NCBI RefSeq assembly: GCF_012328925.1
Contig: NZ_JAAXLS010000003.1
Location: forward strand, 300,871-364,870
Length of the DNA: 64,000 bases
Reading direction: 5' to 3'
From: Amycolatopsis acididurans
GTDB lineage: Bacteria; Actinomycetota; Actinomycetes; Mycobacteriales; Pseudonocardiaceae
The position numbers and the translations under genes were made by a program. Below the pieces are notes generated by a model. The model did not search any database. It was not told the DNA's origin and was given only the letters and a program-made list of their open reading frames with translations. The first letter of the stretch is position 1, and each line of letters begins with the position of its first letter. Below are positions 49,882 through 59,270 of the stretch, piece after piece.

Positions 49882-49900
49882 CCGCGCCGGGCCCCGGGCG

Positions 49901-52453
49901 TCATCGCCGCGCCCGCCAGGCCTTCTGCGCACTGTCCGCCGCCCATACCGCGGGTATCGCCGCCAGCGCGAGAAGCCAGCCCAGCCACGACGGCACCGAT
50001 CCGCCGAGCAGCCCCGGCAACGGCGGCACCATGAGGAACGCCGCGAGCATCGCGATCTCGAACCCGATCGCGTACAGAAGCAGCGAGTTGCCCCGGAAAC
50101 CGACGCGCCCGATCCACCGCGACTCGCTGCGGCAGGCGAACGCGTTGGCCAGCTGGCCCAGCACGATCGCGCTGAACGTGGTCCCCGACGCGGTCGCGAG
50201 CAGGGCGGCGCCGGGCGTGGCGCCCCAGGTCCAGCCGCCGGCGAACAGCACCACGACGAACGCGCCCATCGCGACCCCCGCTTCGGCGGGGCCGAGCACG
50301 CCGAACGCGCGGCGCAGCACCCGCCCGTCGAGCAGCCCGCCGGTGCGCGCCGGACCCCGCATCGTGCGCGGGTTGGGCGGTTCGGCGCCGAGCGCGAGCG
50401 CGGGCAGCAGGTCCGTGCCGATGTCCAGCGCCAGCACCTGCAGTACCCCGATCGCCAGCGGCAGCCAGCCGCCGAACAGCGCCCACACCACGAAGGGCGC
50501 GAGCTCGGCGACGTTGTCGGTGAGGTGGTAGGTCAGGAACCGCCGGATGTTGGCGAACGTGGCGCGGCCGAGTTCGACGGCACCGACGATCGTGCCGAAA
50601 TGGTCGTCCAGCAGCACCAGATCCGCCGCCTCGCGGGCCACGTCCGTACCGGACGCGCCCATCGCGACGCCGATGTCGGCGGTGCGCAGCGCGGGCCCGT
50701 CGTTCACGCCGTCGCCGGTCATCGCCACCACGTGCCCGCGTTCTTGCAGTACCCGCGCGATGCGCAGTTTCTCCTCCGGGGCGACGCGCGCCACGACGAC
50801 CCCGTCGCGGTCGAGCAGTTCGCCCAGTTCCCGGTCGTCGGCGGGCAGGTCCTTGCCGGCCACCACCACCCGGTCCTGGCCGAGCAGGCCCACCTCGGCG
50901 GCGATCGCGGCGGCCGTGCCGGGATGGTCGCCCGTCACCATGGCGAGGCGGATTCCCGCGGTGCGGCAGGACGCGATCGCCTCGGTGACGTCGGGCCGCG
51001 GCGGGTCCTCGAGCCCGACCAGGCCCAGCAGCGCGAGGTCACGCTCGGCCTCGTCCGGGTCGTCCGTGGTGGAGGAGGCCCGGTGCGCCACGGCGAGCAC
51101 GCGCAGGCCACGCCCGCTCATCGATTCGACGATCGACGCGGCTTCGGGCGGCACCGTCGTGCACCGCGACAGCACGCTGTCCGGCGCGCCGGTCACGTGC
51201 AGACCGTCGGCGTCGCCCACCGAGGAGCGCCGGCGGTGCGGGTCGAAGGGGTGACGCACCACGGGCGCCGGTGGCTTCGCCACGCCGGCGCGCGCGGCCA
51301 GCACGTGCAGCGCGACCTCCATCGGGTCGCCGACCGGTTGCCAGCGCCCGTTCTTGTGCACCGCACGGGAATCCGGCGAGCAGCGTGCCGCGCTGTCGGC
51401 GAGTTCGGCGACCGCGCGCACCGCCGTGGGATCCCCGGCCAGTTCCCCGCCGGGGTCGTATCCCTGGCCCCGCACGCTCACCAGCCCGTGCGGCGTCCAG
51501 ACCTCGACGACGGACATCTCGTTGCGGGTCAGCGTTCCGGTCTTGTCCGTGCAGATGAACGTGGTGGCGCCCAGCGTCTCCACCGATTCCAGGTGGCGGA
51601 CCAGCGCCTTACGCCCGGCCATCCGCTGCGCGGCCCGCGCCAGCGACAACGTGACCGTCGGCAGCAACCCTTCGGGCACGAGCGCCACCGTCACACCGAT
51701 CGCGAACAGCGCGCTCTGCCCGCCCGCGCCGCTCAGCGCCAGCGAGATCAGGAAGAACGCGACGCCGACCGCGACCGCGATCACGGCCACCAGCTTGACG
51801 ACCCGGTTCAGCTGAATCGTCAGCGGGCTGCGCGGCCGCTTCGCCGCGGCCGTGACGGCGGCGATACCGGCCAGGCGGGAACGCGCGCCCGTGGCCGTGA
51901 CGACGGCCGTGGCGTGCCCTTCCACCACATACGTTCCCCCGTAGATCGTGGCGCCCGCCTCGGGCCGGACAGGTTCGCTCTCCCCCGTCAGCATCGACTC
52001 GTCCACCGCGAGGCGCCCGCCTGCCCTCAACTCCGCGTCGGCGCACACCCGGTCCCCCGCCTCCAGCAGGAGCACGTCGCCCACGACCAGATCGGCGGCG
52101 GCGACCTCCAGTGGGTGACCGTCGCGGCGGACGATCGCCCGCACCGGCAGCAGGTCCCGCAACCGTTCCGCGGCGCGGTCGGCCCGGTACTCCTGTGCGA
52201 AGGAGAAGGCGCCGTTGAGCAGGACGACGACCGCGATCGCGATCGCCAGCGGCGGCAGCCCCGCGATCAGCGCGAGACCGGCCGCCGCCCACAGCATGAT
52301 CGCGAAGAAATGCACCATCTGCCGCGCCAGCAGGAGTATCGGATTCTCGCGGCGCGGCGCGGGCAGGGTGTTCGGTCCATCGGCACGCAACCGCGCCGCC
52401 GCTTCGGCTGCGGTCAGGCCGGCAGCCTCCGCGGCGGCGGTTCGCGGGCTCAC
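49901..52453 (-). CDS. P2-type cation ATPase (CtpF/Ca2+-ATPase-like)
   Basis: An 850-residue P-type pump of the P2 class. N-terminal cation-ATPase domain (GLTAAEAAARLRADGPNTLP), actuator motif DESMLTGESEPV, transmembrane PEGLLPTVTLSLA (the PEGL of P2 pumps), CTDKTGTLTRNEM with Asp 303, and MTGDGVNDGPALR. The C-terminal six-helix region is present (ALDIGTDLLPALALG). CtpF of mycobacteria, a member of the DosR regulon, is of this type; ion specificity (Ca2+, Na+ or K+) is not readable. GTG 52453 is chosen because GGGAG lies seven bases upstream. Confidence 0.9.
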   Translation of the reverse strand: MSPRTAAAEAAGLTAAEAAARLRADGPNTLPAPRRENPILLLARQMVHFFAIMLWAAAGLALIAGLPPLAIAIAVVVLLNGAFSFAQEYRADRAAERLRDLLPVRAIVRRDGHPLEVAAADLVVGDVLLLEAGDRVCADAELRAGGRLAVDESMLTGESEPVRPEAGATIYGGTYVVEGHATAVVTATGARSRLAGIAAVTAAAKRPRSPLTIQLNRVVKLVAVIAVAVGVAFFLISLALSGAGGQSALFAIGVTVALVPEGLLPTVTLSLARAAQRMAGRKALVRHLESVETLGATTFICTDKTGTLTRNEMSVVEVWTPHGLVSVRGQGYDPGGELAGDPTAVRAVAELADSAARCSPDSRAVHKNGRWQPVGDPMEVALHVLAARAGVAKPPAPVVRHPFDPHRRRSSVGDADGLHVTGAPDSVLSRCTTVPPEAASIVESMSGRGLRVLAVAHRASSTTDDPDEAERDLALLGLVGLEDPPRPDVTEAIASCRTAGIRLAMVTGDHPGTAAAIAAEVGLLGQDRVVVAGKDLPADDRELGELLDRDGVVVARVAPEEKLRIARVLQERGHVVAMTGDGVNDGPALRTADIGVAMGASGTDVAREAADLVLLDDHFGTIVGAVELGRATFANIRRFLTYHLTDNVAELAPFVVWALFGGWLPLAIGVLQVLALDIGTDLLPALALGAEPPNPRTMRGPARTGGLLDGRVLRRAFGVLGPAEAGVAMGAFVVVLFAGGWTWGATPGAALLATASGTTFSAIVLGQLANAFACRSESRWIGRVGFRGNSLLLYAIGFEIAMLAAFLMVPPLPGLLGGSVPSWLGWLLALAAIPAVWAADSAQKAWRARR

Positions 52454-52519
52454 CTCGACGCTCCCTTCCCGGCGATCACGGGGCCCGACTCCCGCCACGG
52501 ACCGTCCGCGGTGGCAGGT

Positions 52520-53341
52520 TCACAGCTGACCCGACCGGACCGCCGCCACGACGCCGCCGTCCACCAGCAGATCGGCACCGGTGATGAAGGTGGCCTGGTC
52601 GCTGAGCAGGAACTGCGCCGCGGCGGCGATGTCGTCCGGGGTACCCAGCCGACGCACGCCGGATTTCTCCGTCATGGCGCGGATGTAGCCGCCGGACTGC
52701 CCCGCGAGCTCCTGCGCTCCCATGGGGGTCGAGACGATCCCCGGGCTGATCGAGTTGACGCGCGCGCCCCGCTCGCCCCAGGTCGCGGCGGCCATCTGGA
52801 CCCGCACGGTGTTCGCGCGCTTCGCGACGCCGTAGGCCGTGCCCGGGTCCCGCACGACGTCGGGGCCGAGGAATGGCAGCGCCAGCAACTCCGCGGCCGG
52901 GGTGCTCGCCAGCGCCCGCTCCTGCTCCGGCGGCAGCGCCGCCGCGAGGTGGCCCGCCATGCTGGCGATCACGACGGCCGCGCCGCCGGGCGCCACGACG
53001 GGCGTGAACGCGTCGAGGACGAGCGCGGCACCGAGCAGATCGACCCGCAGAATCGCCTCGGCGGGCGCCTGCACCGGGGACAGGCCGGCGGTGTGGGCCA
53101 GAGCCGTGACGCGGCCGAGTCCGTCCGCGGTCTTGGCCAGCGCCGCGACGGATTCGGCGGCCGAGACGTCGACCTGTTGCGCCGTCACGTCGTGTCCTTC
53201 GGCAAGCAGCGCGCCGGCCGCCCCGGTGAGGGTCTCCTCGTTGAAGTCGGCCAGCAGGACCGCCCGCCCACTGCCCATCCGGCGCGCGATGGCCAGCCCC
53301 ATCCCGCCCACACCGATGATCACTACGACGTCCTTGCGCAC
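52520..53341 (-). CDS. short-chain dehydrogenase/reductase
   Basis: A 273-residue SDR. The N-terminal VVVIIGVGGMGLAIARRMG is a Rossmann motif with an unusual GVGGMG form. The catalytic Tyr-Lys reads AYGVAKRAN, with the Ser block in VVIASMAG and the C-terminal FITGADLLVDGG. Substrate unknown; the family acts on alcohols and ketones. GTG start at 53341. It lies 66 bases upstream of the P2 ATPase on the same strand, so they may be co-transcribed, and it is divergent from cydA. Confidence 0.88.
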   Translation of the reverse strand: MRKDVVVIIGVGGMGLAIARRMGSGRAVLLADFNEETLTGAAGALLAEGHDVTAQQVDVSAAESVAALAKTADGLGRVTALAHTAGLSPVQAPAEAILRVDLLGAALVLDAFTPVVAPGGAAVVIASMAGHLAAALPPEQERALASTPAAELLALPFLGPDVVRDPGTAYGVAKRANTVRVQMAAATWGERGARVNSISPGIVSTPMGAQELAGQSGGYIRAMTEKSGVRRLGTPDDIAAAAQFLLSDQATFITGADLLVDGGVVAAVRSGQL

Positions 53342-53531
53342 GCGAAGTCCTCCTCTGCTCCGTCACGACGGCATCCAGCAAACCGCTGGTCAGGCCCGGT
53401 TCGACGCGGCAGTACTTCCCCGATCGTGGTGACCGCGGTCCCCCGAGTTCGATGACCAAGGACCCTCACCGCGACGCCGGCCCTTCGCGACCCTGTGCTC
53501 GATCCTTTCGAAAAAAGCACAGGAGGGGCAC

Positions 53532-54929
53532 ATGAGCCCGTTGGATCTGGCGCGGTGGCAGTTCGGGATCACCACCGTCTACCACTTCATCTTCGTGCCA
53601 CTGACGATCGGGCTGTCCCTGCTCGTGGCCGGAATGCAGACGGCGTGGGTACGCACGGGCAACGACGCCTACCTGCGGATGACGAAGTTCTGGGGAAAGC
53701 TGTTCCTGATCAACTTCGCCATGGGCGTGGTGACCGGGATCGTGCAGGAGTTCCAGTTCGGCATGAACTGGAGCGACTACAGCACGTTCGTCGGCGACAT
53801 CTTCGGCGCGCCGCTGGCCATCGAAGGACTGCTGGCGTTCTTCCTGGAATCCACCTTCCTCGGACTGTGGATCTTCGGCTGGAACCGGCTGCCGAAGAAG
53901 CTGCACCTGGCCACCATCTGGCTCGCCGCGATCGGCACGATGCTCTCGGCGTACTTCATCCTCGCCGCGAACTCGTGGATGCAGCACCCGGTCGGCTACG
54001 CCGTCAACCCGGCCACCGGTCGCGCGGAACTGAAGGACTTCGGCGCCGTGCTGACGAACTCGACCGCCGTCGGCGCGTTCGCGCACACCATCACGGCGTG
54101 CTTCCTCACCGCGGGCATCTTCGTCGTCGCGATCAGCGCGTGGCAGCTCAAGCGCCGCCGCTCGCCCGAGGTGTACCGGCCGTCGATGCGGCTTGCGCTG
54201 GTGACCGTGCTGATCGCCGGTCTGGGCGTCGCCGTCACCGGTGACCTGCAGGCCCGGCTGATGACGCAGCAGCAGCCGATGAAGATGGCCGCCGCCGAGG
54301 CGCTCTACGACACCGTCTCCCCCGCGTCGTTCTCGCTGTTCACGATCGGCTCGCTGGACGGCTCACACGAGGTGTTCAGCATCCGGGTGCCGAAGGTGCT
54401 CTCGTTCATGGCGACCGGCTCCTTCGACGGCACCGTCGAAGGCATCAACGACGTGCAGGCCGCGGAGACGGCGGCCCACGGCCCCGGTGACTACACGCCC
54501 GACGTGGCCGTCACCTACTGGACGTTCCGCCTGATGATCGGTTTCGGGTTCCTGATGGGCCTGCTGTCACTGGTCGGGTTGTGGCTGTTCCGCAGGGGCC
54601 GGATCCCGCGCTCACGCTGGTTCTACCACGCCGCCGTCGCCTCACTCGCGCTGCCGTTCCTGGCCAACTCGCTGGGCTGGATCTTCACCGAGATGGGCCG
54701 CCAGCCCTGGGCCGTGTTCGGCGTGCTCAAGACCGCCAACGGTGTCTCGCCCACGGTCGGGGCCGGCACGGTGCTGACGTCGCTGATCGTGTTCACCGTG
54801 CTCTACGGCGTGCTCGCGGTGGTCGACGGGATCCTGATGGTCCGCTACGCCAAGGCCGGGCCGCCCGAGCCCACCCCGCCCGAGGAGTCCGAAGTGGACG
54901 CTTCCACGCCGCCGGTCTTCGTCTACTAG
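53532..54929 (+). CDS. cydA: cytochrome bd oxidase subunit I
   Basis: A 465-residue quinol oxidase subunit holding haems b558, b595 and d. It opens LARWQFGITTVYHFIFVPLT with the axial His of the haem b595/d pair, then has GIVQEFQFGMNWSDYS and GIFGWNR-like segments, and ALPFLANSLGWIFTEMGRQP. The Q-loop region is of the short, non-enterobacterial type. ATG 53532 follows AGGAGGGG. It is the first gene of cydABDC; the oxidase supports respiration at low oxygen. The 190-base region before it shows no clear Rex or CRP site. Confidence 0.95.
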   Translation: MSPLDLARWQFGITTVYHFIFVPLTIGLSLLVAGMQTAWVRTGNDAYLRMTKFWGKLFLINFAMGVVTGIVQEFQFGMNWSDYSTFVGDIFGAPLAIEGLLAFFLESTFLGLWIFGWNRLPKKLHLATIWLAAIGTMLSAYFILAANSWMQHPVGYAVNPATGRAELKDFGAVLTNSTAVGAFAHTITACFLTAGIFVVAISAWQLKRRRSPEVYRPSMRLALVTVLIAGLGVAVTGDLQARLMTQQQPMKMAAAEALYDTVSPASFSLFTIGSLDGSHEVFSIRVPKVLSFMATGSFDGTVEGINDVQAAETAAHGPGDYTPDVAVTYWTFRLMIGFGFLMGLLSLVGLWLFRRGRIPRSRWFYHAAVASLALPFLANSLGWIFTEMGRQPWAVFGVLKTANGVSPTVGAGTVLTSLIVFTVLYGVLAVVDGILMVRYAKAGPPEPTPPEESEVDASTPPVFVY

Positions 54930-54939
54930 GAGCGCTGCA

Positions 54940-55953
54940 ATGCCTTTGACCGACATCTGGTTCCTGCTCATCGCGGTGCTCTGGACCGGCTACTTCGTCC
55001 TCGAGGGATTCGACTTCGGGGTCGGCATGCTGCTTCCGGTGCTGGGCCGCGACAACACCGACCGGCGGGTGATGATCAACACGATCGGCCCGGTGTGGGA
55101 CGGCAACGAGGTCTGGCTCCTCGTCGCCGGCGGCGCGACCTTCGCCGCGTTCCCCCTGTGGTATGCGAACCTGTTCTCCGGGTTCTACCTCGCCCTGCTG
55201 GTGATCCTGGTGGCGCTGATCGTGCGCGGGGTCGCGTTCGAGTTCCGTGGCAAGATCGACAGCGCGCGCTGGCGGCGCGGCTGGGACACCGCGATCGTGG
55301 CCGGGTCGTTCGTGCCCGCGCTGCTGTGGGGCGTCGCGTTCGGCAACATCGTGCGCGGCGTTCCCCTCGACGCACGGCACCACTACACCGGCTCGTTCCT
55401 CACCCTGCTCAACCCCTATGCCCTGCTCGGCGGGCTCACCACGCTCAGTGTGTTCGCCATGCACGGGGCGGTGTTCCTCAGCCTGAAGACGACCGGCGAT
55501 CTGCGACGCCGGGCGCGCGCGGCGGCCTGGTCGGTCGGCGGATTCGCGATCGCCTGCGGCGCGGCGTTCCTGCTGTGGACGCAGCTCGCGCACGGCAAGG
55601 GCTGGACGTGGATCGCCGTGGGCGTGGCGGCCGTCGCGCTGGTCGCCGCGGTCGCGGCCACCGCACGCGGCCGCGAAGGCTGGGCGTTCCTGCTGACGGC
55701 GACCGCGATCGTGGCGACCACGGTGGCGTTGTTCGGTTCCCTGTACCCGGACGTGCTGCCCTCGACGACCGACGCGGCGAACAGCCTGACGACGACGAAC
55801 GCGTCCTCGACGCCGTACACGCTCAAGATCATGACGTGGGTCGCGGTGGTGTTCACCCCGATCGTGCTCGGCTACCAGGCCTGGACGTACTGGGTGTTCC
55901 GCAAGCGGATCACCCGCGACTCGATCCCCGCCACGCAGGGGCTGCCCTCGTGA
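54940..55953 (+). CDS. cydB: cytochrome bd oxidase subunit II
   Basis: A 337-residue partner of CydA. The start PLTDIWFLLIAVLWTGYFVL, GFDFGVGMLLP and IGPVWDGNEVWLLVAGGATF are diagnostic of CydB. Eight to nine membrane helices are visible. It begins ten bases after cydA and its stop overlaps the GTG of cydDC, so the three genes form a single coupled unit. Confidence 0.95.
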   Translation: MPLTDIWFLLIAVLWTGYFVLEGFDFGVGMLLPVLGRDNTDRRVMINTIGPVWDGNEVWLLVAGGATFAAFPLWYANLFSGFYLALLVILVALIVRGVAFEFRGKIDSARWRRGWDTAIVAGSFVPALLWGVAFGNIVRGVPLDARHHYTGSFLTLLNPYALLGGLTTLSVFAMHGAVFLSLKTTGDLRRRARAAAWSVGGFAIACGAAFLLWTQLAHGKGWTWIAVGVAAVALVAAVAATARGREGWAFLLTATAIVATTVALFGSLYPDVLPSTTDAANSLTTTNASSTPYTLKIMTWVAVVFTPIVLGYQAWTYWVFRKRITRDSIPATQGLPS

Positions 55954-58900
55954 AACCCCTCGATCCGCGCCTGCTGCGGTACGCCCGTGCCGCGCGGCCG
56001 TTCATCATCGGCTGCGCGGCACTGGGGGTGCTCACGGCGCTGCTGGTGCTGGCGCAGGCCGACCTGCTCGCGTCCGCGCTCTCGCACGCGTTCCTCGACG
56101 GCGACGGACTCGGCGCGCTCGCCGTCACGGCGGGCCTGCTCGCGCTGGTCGTGGCCGGGCGCTCCGTGCTGTCGTGGCTGTCGGAGACGCTGGCCCACCG
56201 GGCCTCCGCCGACGTGCTGGCACAACTGCGGACCGCCGTGATCGACCGCGTGCTGCGCACCGGCCCGGCGCGCGAGGCCGGCCGCTCCCCCGCCGAACTG
56301 GCGAACCTGGCCACCCGCGGGGTGGACCGGCTCGACGGCTACTTCGCGCGGTATTTGCCGACCCTGCTCATCGCCGCCGTCGTGCCCGCGGTCGTCGGCG
56401 CGCGGATCCTGCTGGCCGACTGGGTGGCGGCGGTGATCGTCGGGATCACGGTGCCGCTCATCCCGATCTTCATGATCCTCATCGGGCTGTACACGCAGCG
56501 CGAGGTGGGCAGGCAATGGCGCACGCTGGCCGTGCTGGGCAACCATTTCCTCGACCTCGTCGCCGGGCTCGCGGTGCTCACCGCGTTCGGCCGGGCCAAG
56601 GCGCAGCTGCGGAGCCTGCGTGAGGTCACCGAGCGCTACCGGACGCAGACGATGCGCACGCTGCGGGTGGCGTTTCTGTCCGCGCTGGCGCTGGAACTGC
56701 TGGCGACCCTGTCGGTCGCGCTGATCGCGGTGTCGATCGGCCTGCGGCTGGTGGAGGGGAACCTCGACCTGCACACCGCGCTCGTGGTGCTGATCCTCGC
56801 GCCGGAGGTGTACCTGCCGCTGCGCGCGGTCGGGGCGCGCTTCCACGACAGCGCGGAAGGCGTCGCCGCCGCGGAGGAGATCTTCGAACTGCTCGACGGC
56901 TCCCCCGGCGAAGGCCCGTCCCGCGCGCCCGCACCCGATCCGTCCCGGGTGCCGCTGCGGCTGTGTGGCGTGACCGTGCGGGGCCGTTCCGCTCCGGTGC
57001 TGGACCGGGTGAACCTGCGTATCGAGCCGGGTGAGGTCGTCGGGATCACCGGAGCCAGCGGTGCCGGCAAGTCCACGCTGCTCGACCTGCTGCTGGGCTG
57101 GTACTCGCCGGACGAGGGTCGCGTGTACGCCGACGGCGTGGATCTGGCGGAGCTGGACCGGACCGCCTGGCAACAGCGCGTGGCGTGGGTGCCGCAGCGG
57201 CCGAGGCTGCTGGCGGGCACCGTCGCCGACAACATCCGCCTCGGCCGGCCGGACGCCACCACCGGCGAGGTCGCGCACGCGGCCGAGGCCGCCGCACTCG
57301 ACGTCCCCCTCGACGCGGAGGTCGGCGAACTCGGCGCGGGGCTGTCCACCGGGCAGCAGCGGCGTGTCGCGCTCGCGCGTGCCCTGCTGCTGGACCGGCC
57401 GCTGCTCCTGCTCGACGAGCCGACCGAAGGTGTCGACGCCGGCACCGAGGCCGCCATCCTGGACCGCCTTCCAGAGATCCTGGACGACCGCACCGCGGTC
57501 ATCGTCACCCACCGGACCGCGGTCCTTTCCCTGTGCGACACCGTTTACGAGCTTCCGCACCACGCGGCCGCGCCCGCGGTGAGCGAGCCCCTCGCGGTCG
57601 GCAACGCCACGCGGGGGTCCGTCACGGAGCGGCAGCCGGGGCGGTGGCGGCTGTGGCTGGCGATCGCGGCGGGCGTGGGGGCGCTGGGCAGCGCCGTGGC
57701 GCTCACCGCGACGTCGGCGTGGCTGATTTCCACCGCCGCCCTGCATCCGCCGATCCTGACACTGACCGTCGCGATCGTCGCGGTGCGCGCGTTCGGTATC
57801 GCCAAGGGCGTGCTGCGGTACGCGGAAAGGCTGCTCTCCCACGACATCGCGCTCCGCTCCGTGTCCGAAGCGCGGGTGAAGGTGTGGGCCACGCTCGTGC
57901 GGATCGGTCCCGCCGTCACCGCGCGGATCCGGCGCGGGGACCTGCTCAACCGCATGGTGTCCGATGTGGACAGCCGGCAGGACATGCTGGTGCGGGTGAT
58001 CGTGCCCGGTGCGTCGGCCGCGATCGTCGCGCTCGGCACCGCGGCGGCCATCGGGCTGCTGCTGCCGGCGGCCGGGCTGATCCTGCTCGCCGGGCTGGTG
58101 TGCGCCGGTGTGGTCGCGCCCGCGCTGTCGGCGTTGCTCGCGCGCAAGGCCGAACGCGACACCACGACCCTGCGGGCCGACGTCACCTCCGGCACGGTCG
58201 AGATCCTCGAAGCCTCCCCCGACCTGATCGCGTTCGGCGCGCATCAGCGGCGTCACGAGGCGCTACGTGCGACCTCCGCGCGGCTGACCCGCGCCCTGCG
58301 CCGGTCGGCCGCCGCCCGTGGTCTGGGCACCGGGCTGGGCACGTTCTCGATCGGCGCGACCATGCTCGGCTGCCTGCTCGCCGGTGTCGCCGCACTCCGC
58401 GCGGGCCGCCTGCCCGGCCCGGAACTCGCGGTGCTCGCGCTCACTCCGCTGGCCGCCACCGAACTCGTGGCCGCCCTGCCGGAAGCGGCGCAACGGCTGC
58501 TGAGCGCCCGGCACAGCGCGGCCCGCCTCGCGGACCTCGCCGCGACGATCACGCCGAGCCCGGACGCGGACAACCCGCTGCCGATCGCCGAACCCGCCGT
58601 GCTGGCCGCCGAAGACCTCGCCGTGCGCTGGCCCGGCACGACCACCGACGCCGTGACCGGCGTGAACCTCACCGTCGCCGACCGCGGCGTGGTGCTCGCC
58701 GGGCCCTCCGGCTCGGGCAAGAGCACGACGCTGGCCGCGATGATGCGCTACCTCGCCCCGTCGGCCGGGCACGTCCGGCTCGACGGCACCGATACCCGCG
58801 CGTTCGGCGGCGACGCGGTGCGCGAGCAGATCGCCTGGTGCGGCGCCGGCACGCACCTGTTCGACAGCACGCTTCGCGAGAACCTGGTGCTGGCCCGGCC

Positions 58901-59270
58901 GGGCACCAGCGACGCGGACCTCGTGCGGTGCCTGCACAGGGCGAGCCTCGGCGACTGGTTCACGAGCCTGCCCGGCGGGCTCGACACGGCTCTCGGCGCA
59001 CACGGCACGCAGGTCTCGGGCGGCGAGCGTCAGCGTCTCGGGGTGGCACGGGCGATCCTCGCCGACCGCCCGTTCCTGCTGCTCGACGAGCCCACCGCGC
59101 ACCTCGACGGCCGGACCGCGACGCGGCTGGCCGGCGAGATCGCCGCGCTCACCGCCGAACGGCCCGCCGTGGTGGTGACGCACCGGCCGGACGAGTTCCC
59201 GGCACTGCCGGTCGTGCGGCTCGGCCGGTCGGCTAGTTGTCCGGACCAGGCAGTGGTATCTGCCAGGTGA
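55950..59270 (+). CDS. cydDC: fused CydDC ABC exporter
   Basis: A 1106-residue polypeptide joining CydD and CydC, each with six helices and an ATPase. First ATPase: GASGAGKSTLLDLL with signature LSTGQQRRVALARA and LLLLDEPTEG. Second: GPSGSGKSTTLAAM with VSGGERQRLGVARAIL and LLLDEPTAHLDG. In enterobacteria CydDC is a heterodimer that exports thiols or affects haem during cytochrome bd assembly; the fusion is common in actinobacteria. GTG 55950 overlaps the cydB stop. The 3' end overlaps the convergent kinase gene by 38 bases. Confidence 0.93.
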   Translation: MKPLDPRLLRYARAARPFIIGCAALGVLTALLVLAQADLLASALSHAFLDGDGLGALAVTAGLLALVVAGRSVLSWLSETLAHRASADVLAQLRTAVIDRVLRTGPAREAGRSPAELANLATRGVDRLDGYFARYLPTLLIAAVVPAVVGARILLADWVAAVIVGITVPLIPIFMILIGLYTQREVGRQWRTLAVLGNHFLDLVAGLAVLTAFGRAKAQLRSLREVTERYRTQTMRTLRVAFLSALALELLATLSVALIAVSIGLRLVEGNLDLHTALVVLILAPEVYLPLRAVGARFHDSAEGVAAAEEIFELLDGSPGEGPSRAPAPDPSRVPLRLCGVTVRGRSAPVLDRVNLRIEPGEVVGITGASGAGKSTLLDLLLGWYSPDEGRVYADGVDLAELDRTAWQQRVAWVPQRPRLLAGTVADNIRLGRPDATTGEVAHAAEAAALDVPLDAEVGELGAGLSTGQQRRVALARALLLDRPLLLLDEPTEGVDAGTEAAILDRLPEILDDRTAVIVTHRTAVLSLCDTVYELPHHAAAPAVSEPLAVGNATRGSVTERQPGRWRLWLAIAAGVGALGSAVALTATSAWLISTAALHPPILTLTVAIVAVRAFGIAKGVLRYAERLLSHDIALRSVSEARVKVWATLVRIGPAVTARIRRGDLLNRMVSDVDSRQDMLVRVIVPGASAAIVALGTAAAIGLLLPAAGLILLAGLVCAGVVAPALSALLARKAERDTTTLRADVTSGTVEILEASPDLIAFGAHQRRHEALRATSARLTRALRRSAAARGLGTGLGTFSIGATMLGCLLAGVAALRAGRLPGPELAVLALTPLAATELVAALPEAAQRLLSARHSAARLADLAATITPSPDADNPLPIAEPAVLAAEDLAVRWPGTTTDAVTGVNLTVADRGVVLAGPSGSGKSTTLAAMMRYLAPSAGHVRLDGTDTRAFGGDAVREQIAWCGAGTHLFDSTLRENLVLARPGTSDADLVRCLHRASLGDWFTSLPGGLDTALGAHGTQVSGGERQRLGVARAILADRPFLLLDEPTAHLDGRTATRLAGEIAALTAERPAVVVTHRPDEFPALPVVRLGRSASCPDQAVVSAR

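Noticed and set aside
47007..50531. 1174-codon open frame on the plus strand
   Set aside because: It runs antisense to the multicopper oxidase and acyltransferase genes and across other genes; composition (His, Gln, Arg, Pro rich) is typical of shadow frames in GC-rich DNA.
50525..53455. 976-codon open frame on the plus strand
   Set aside because: Antisense to the P2 ATPase and SDR genes, with no recognisable domain and shadow-like composition.
53342..53531. Possible Rex or DevR site before cydA
   Set aside because: Neither a TTGTGAA-type Rex dyad nor a GGGACT half site was found in the region.
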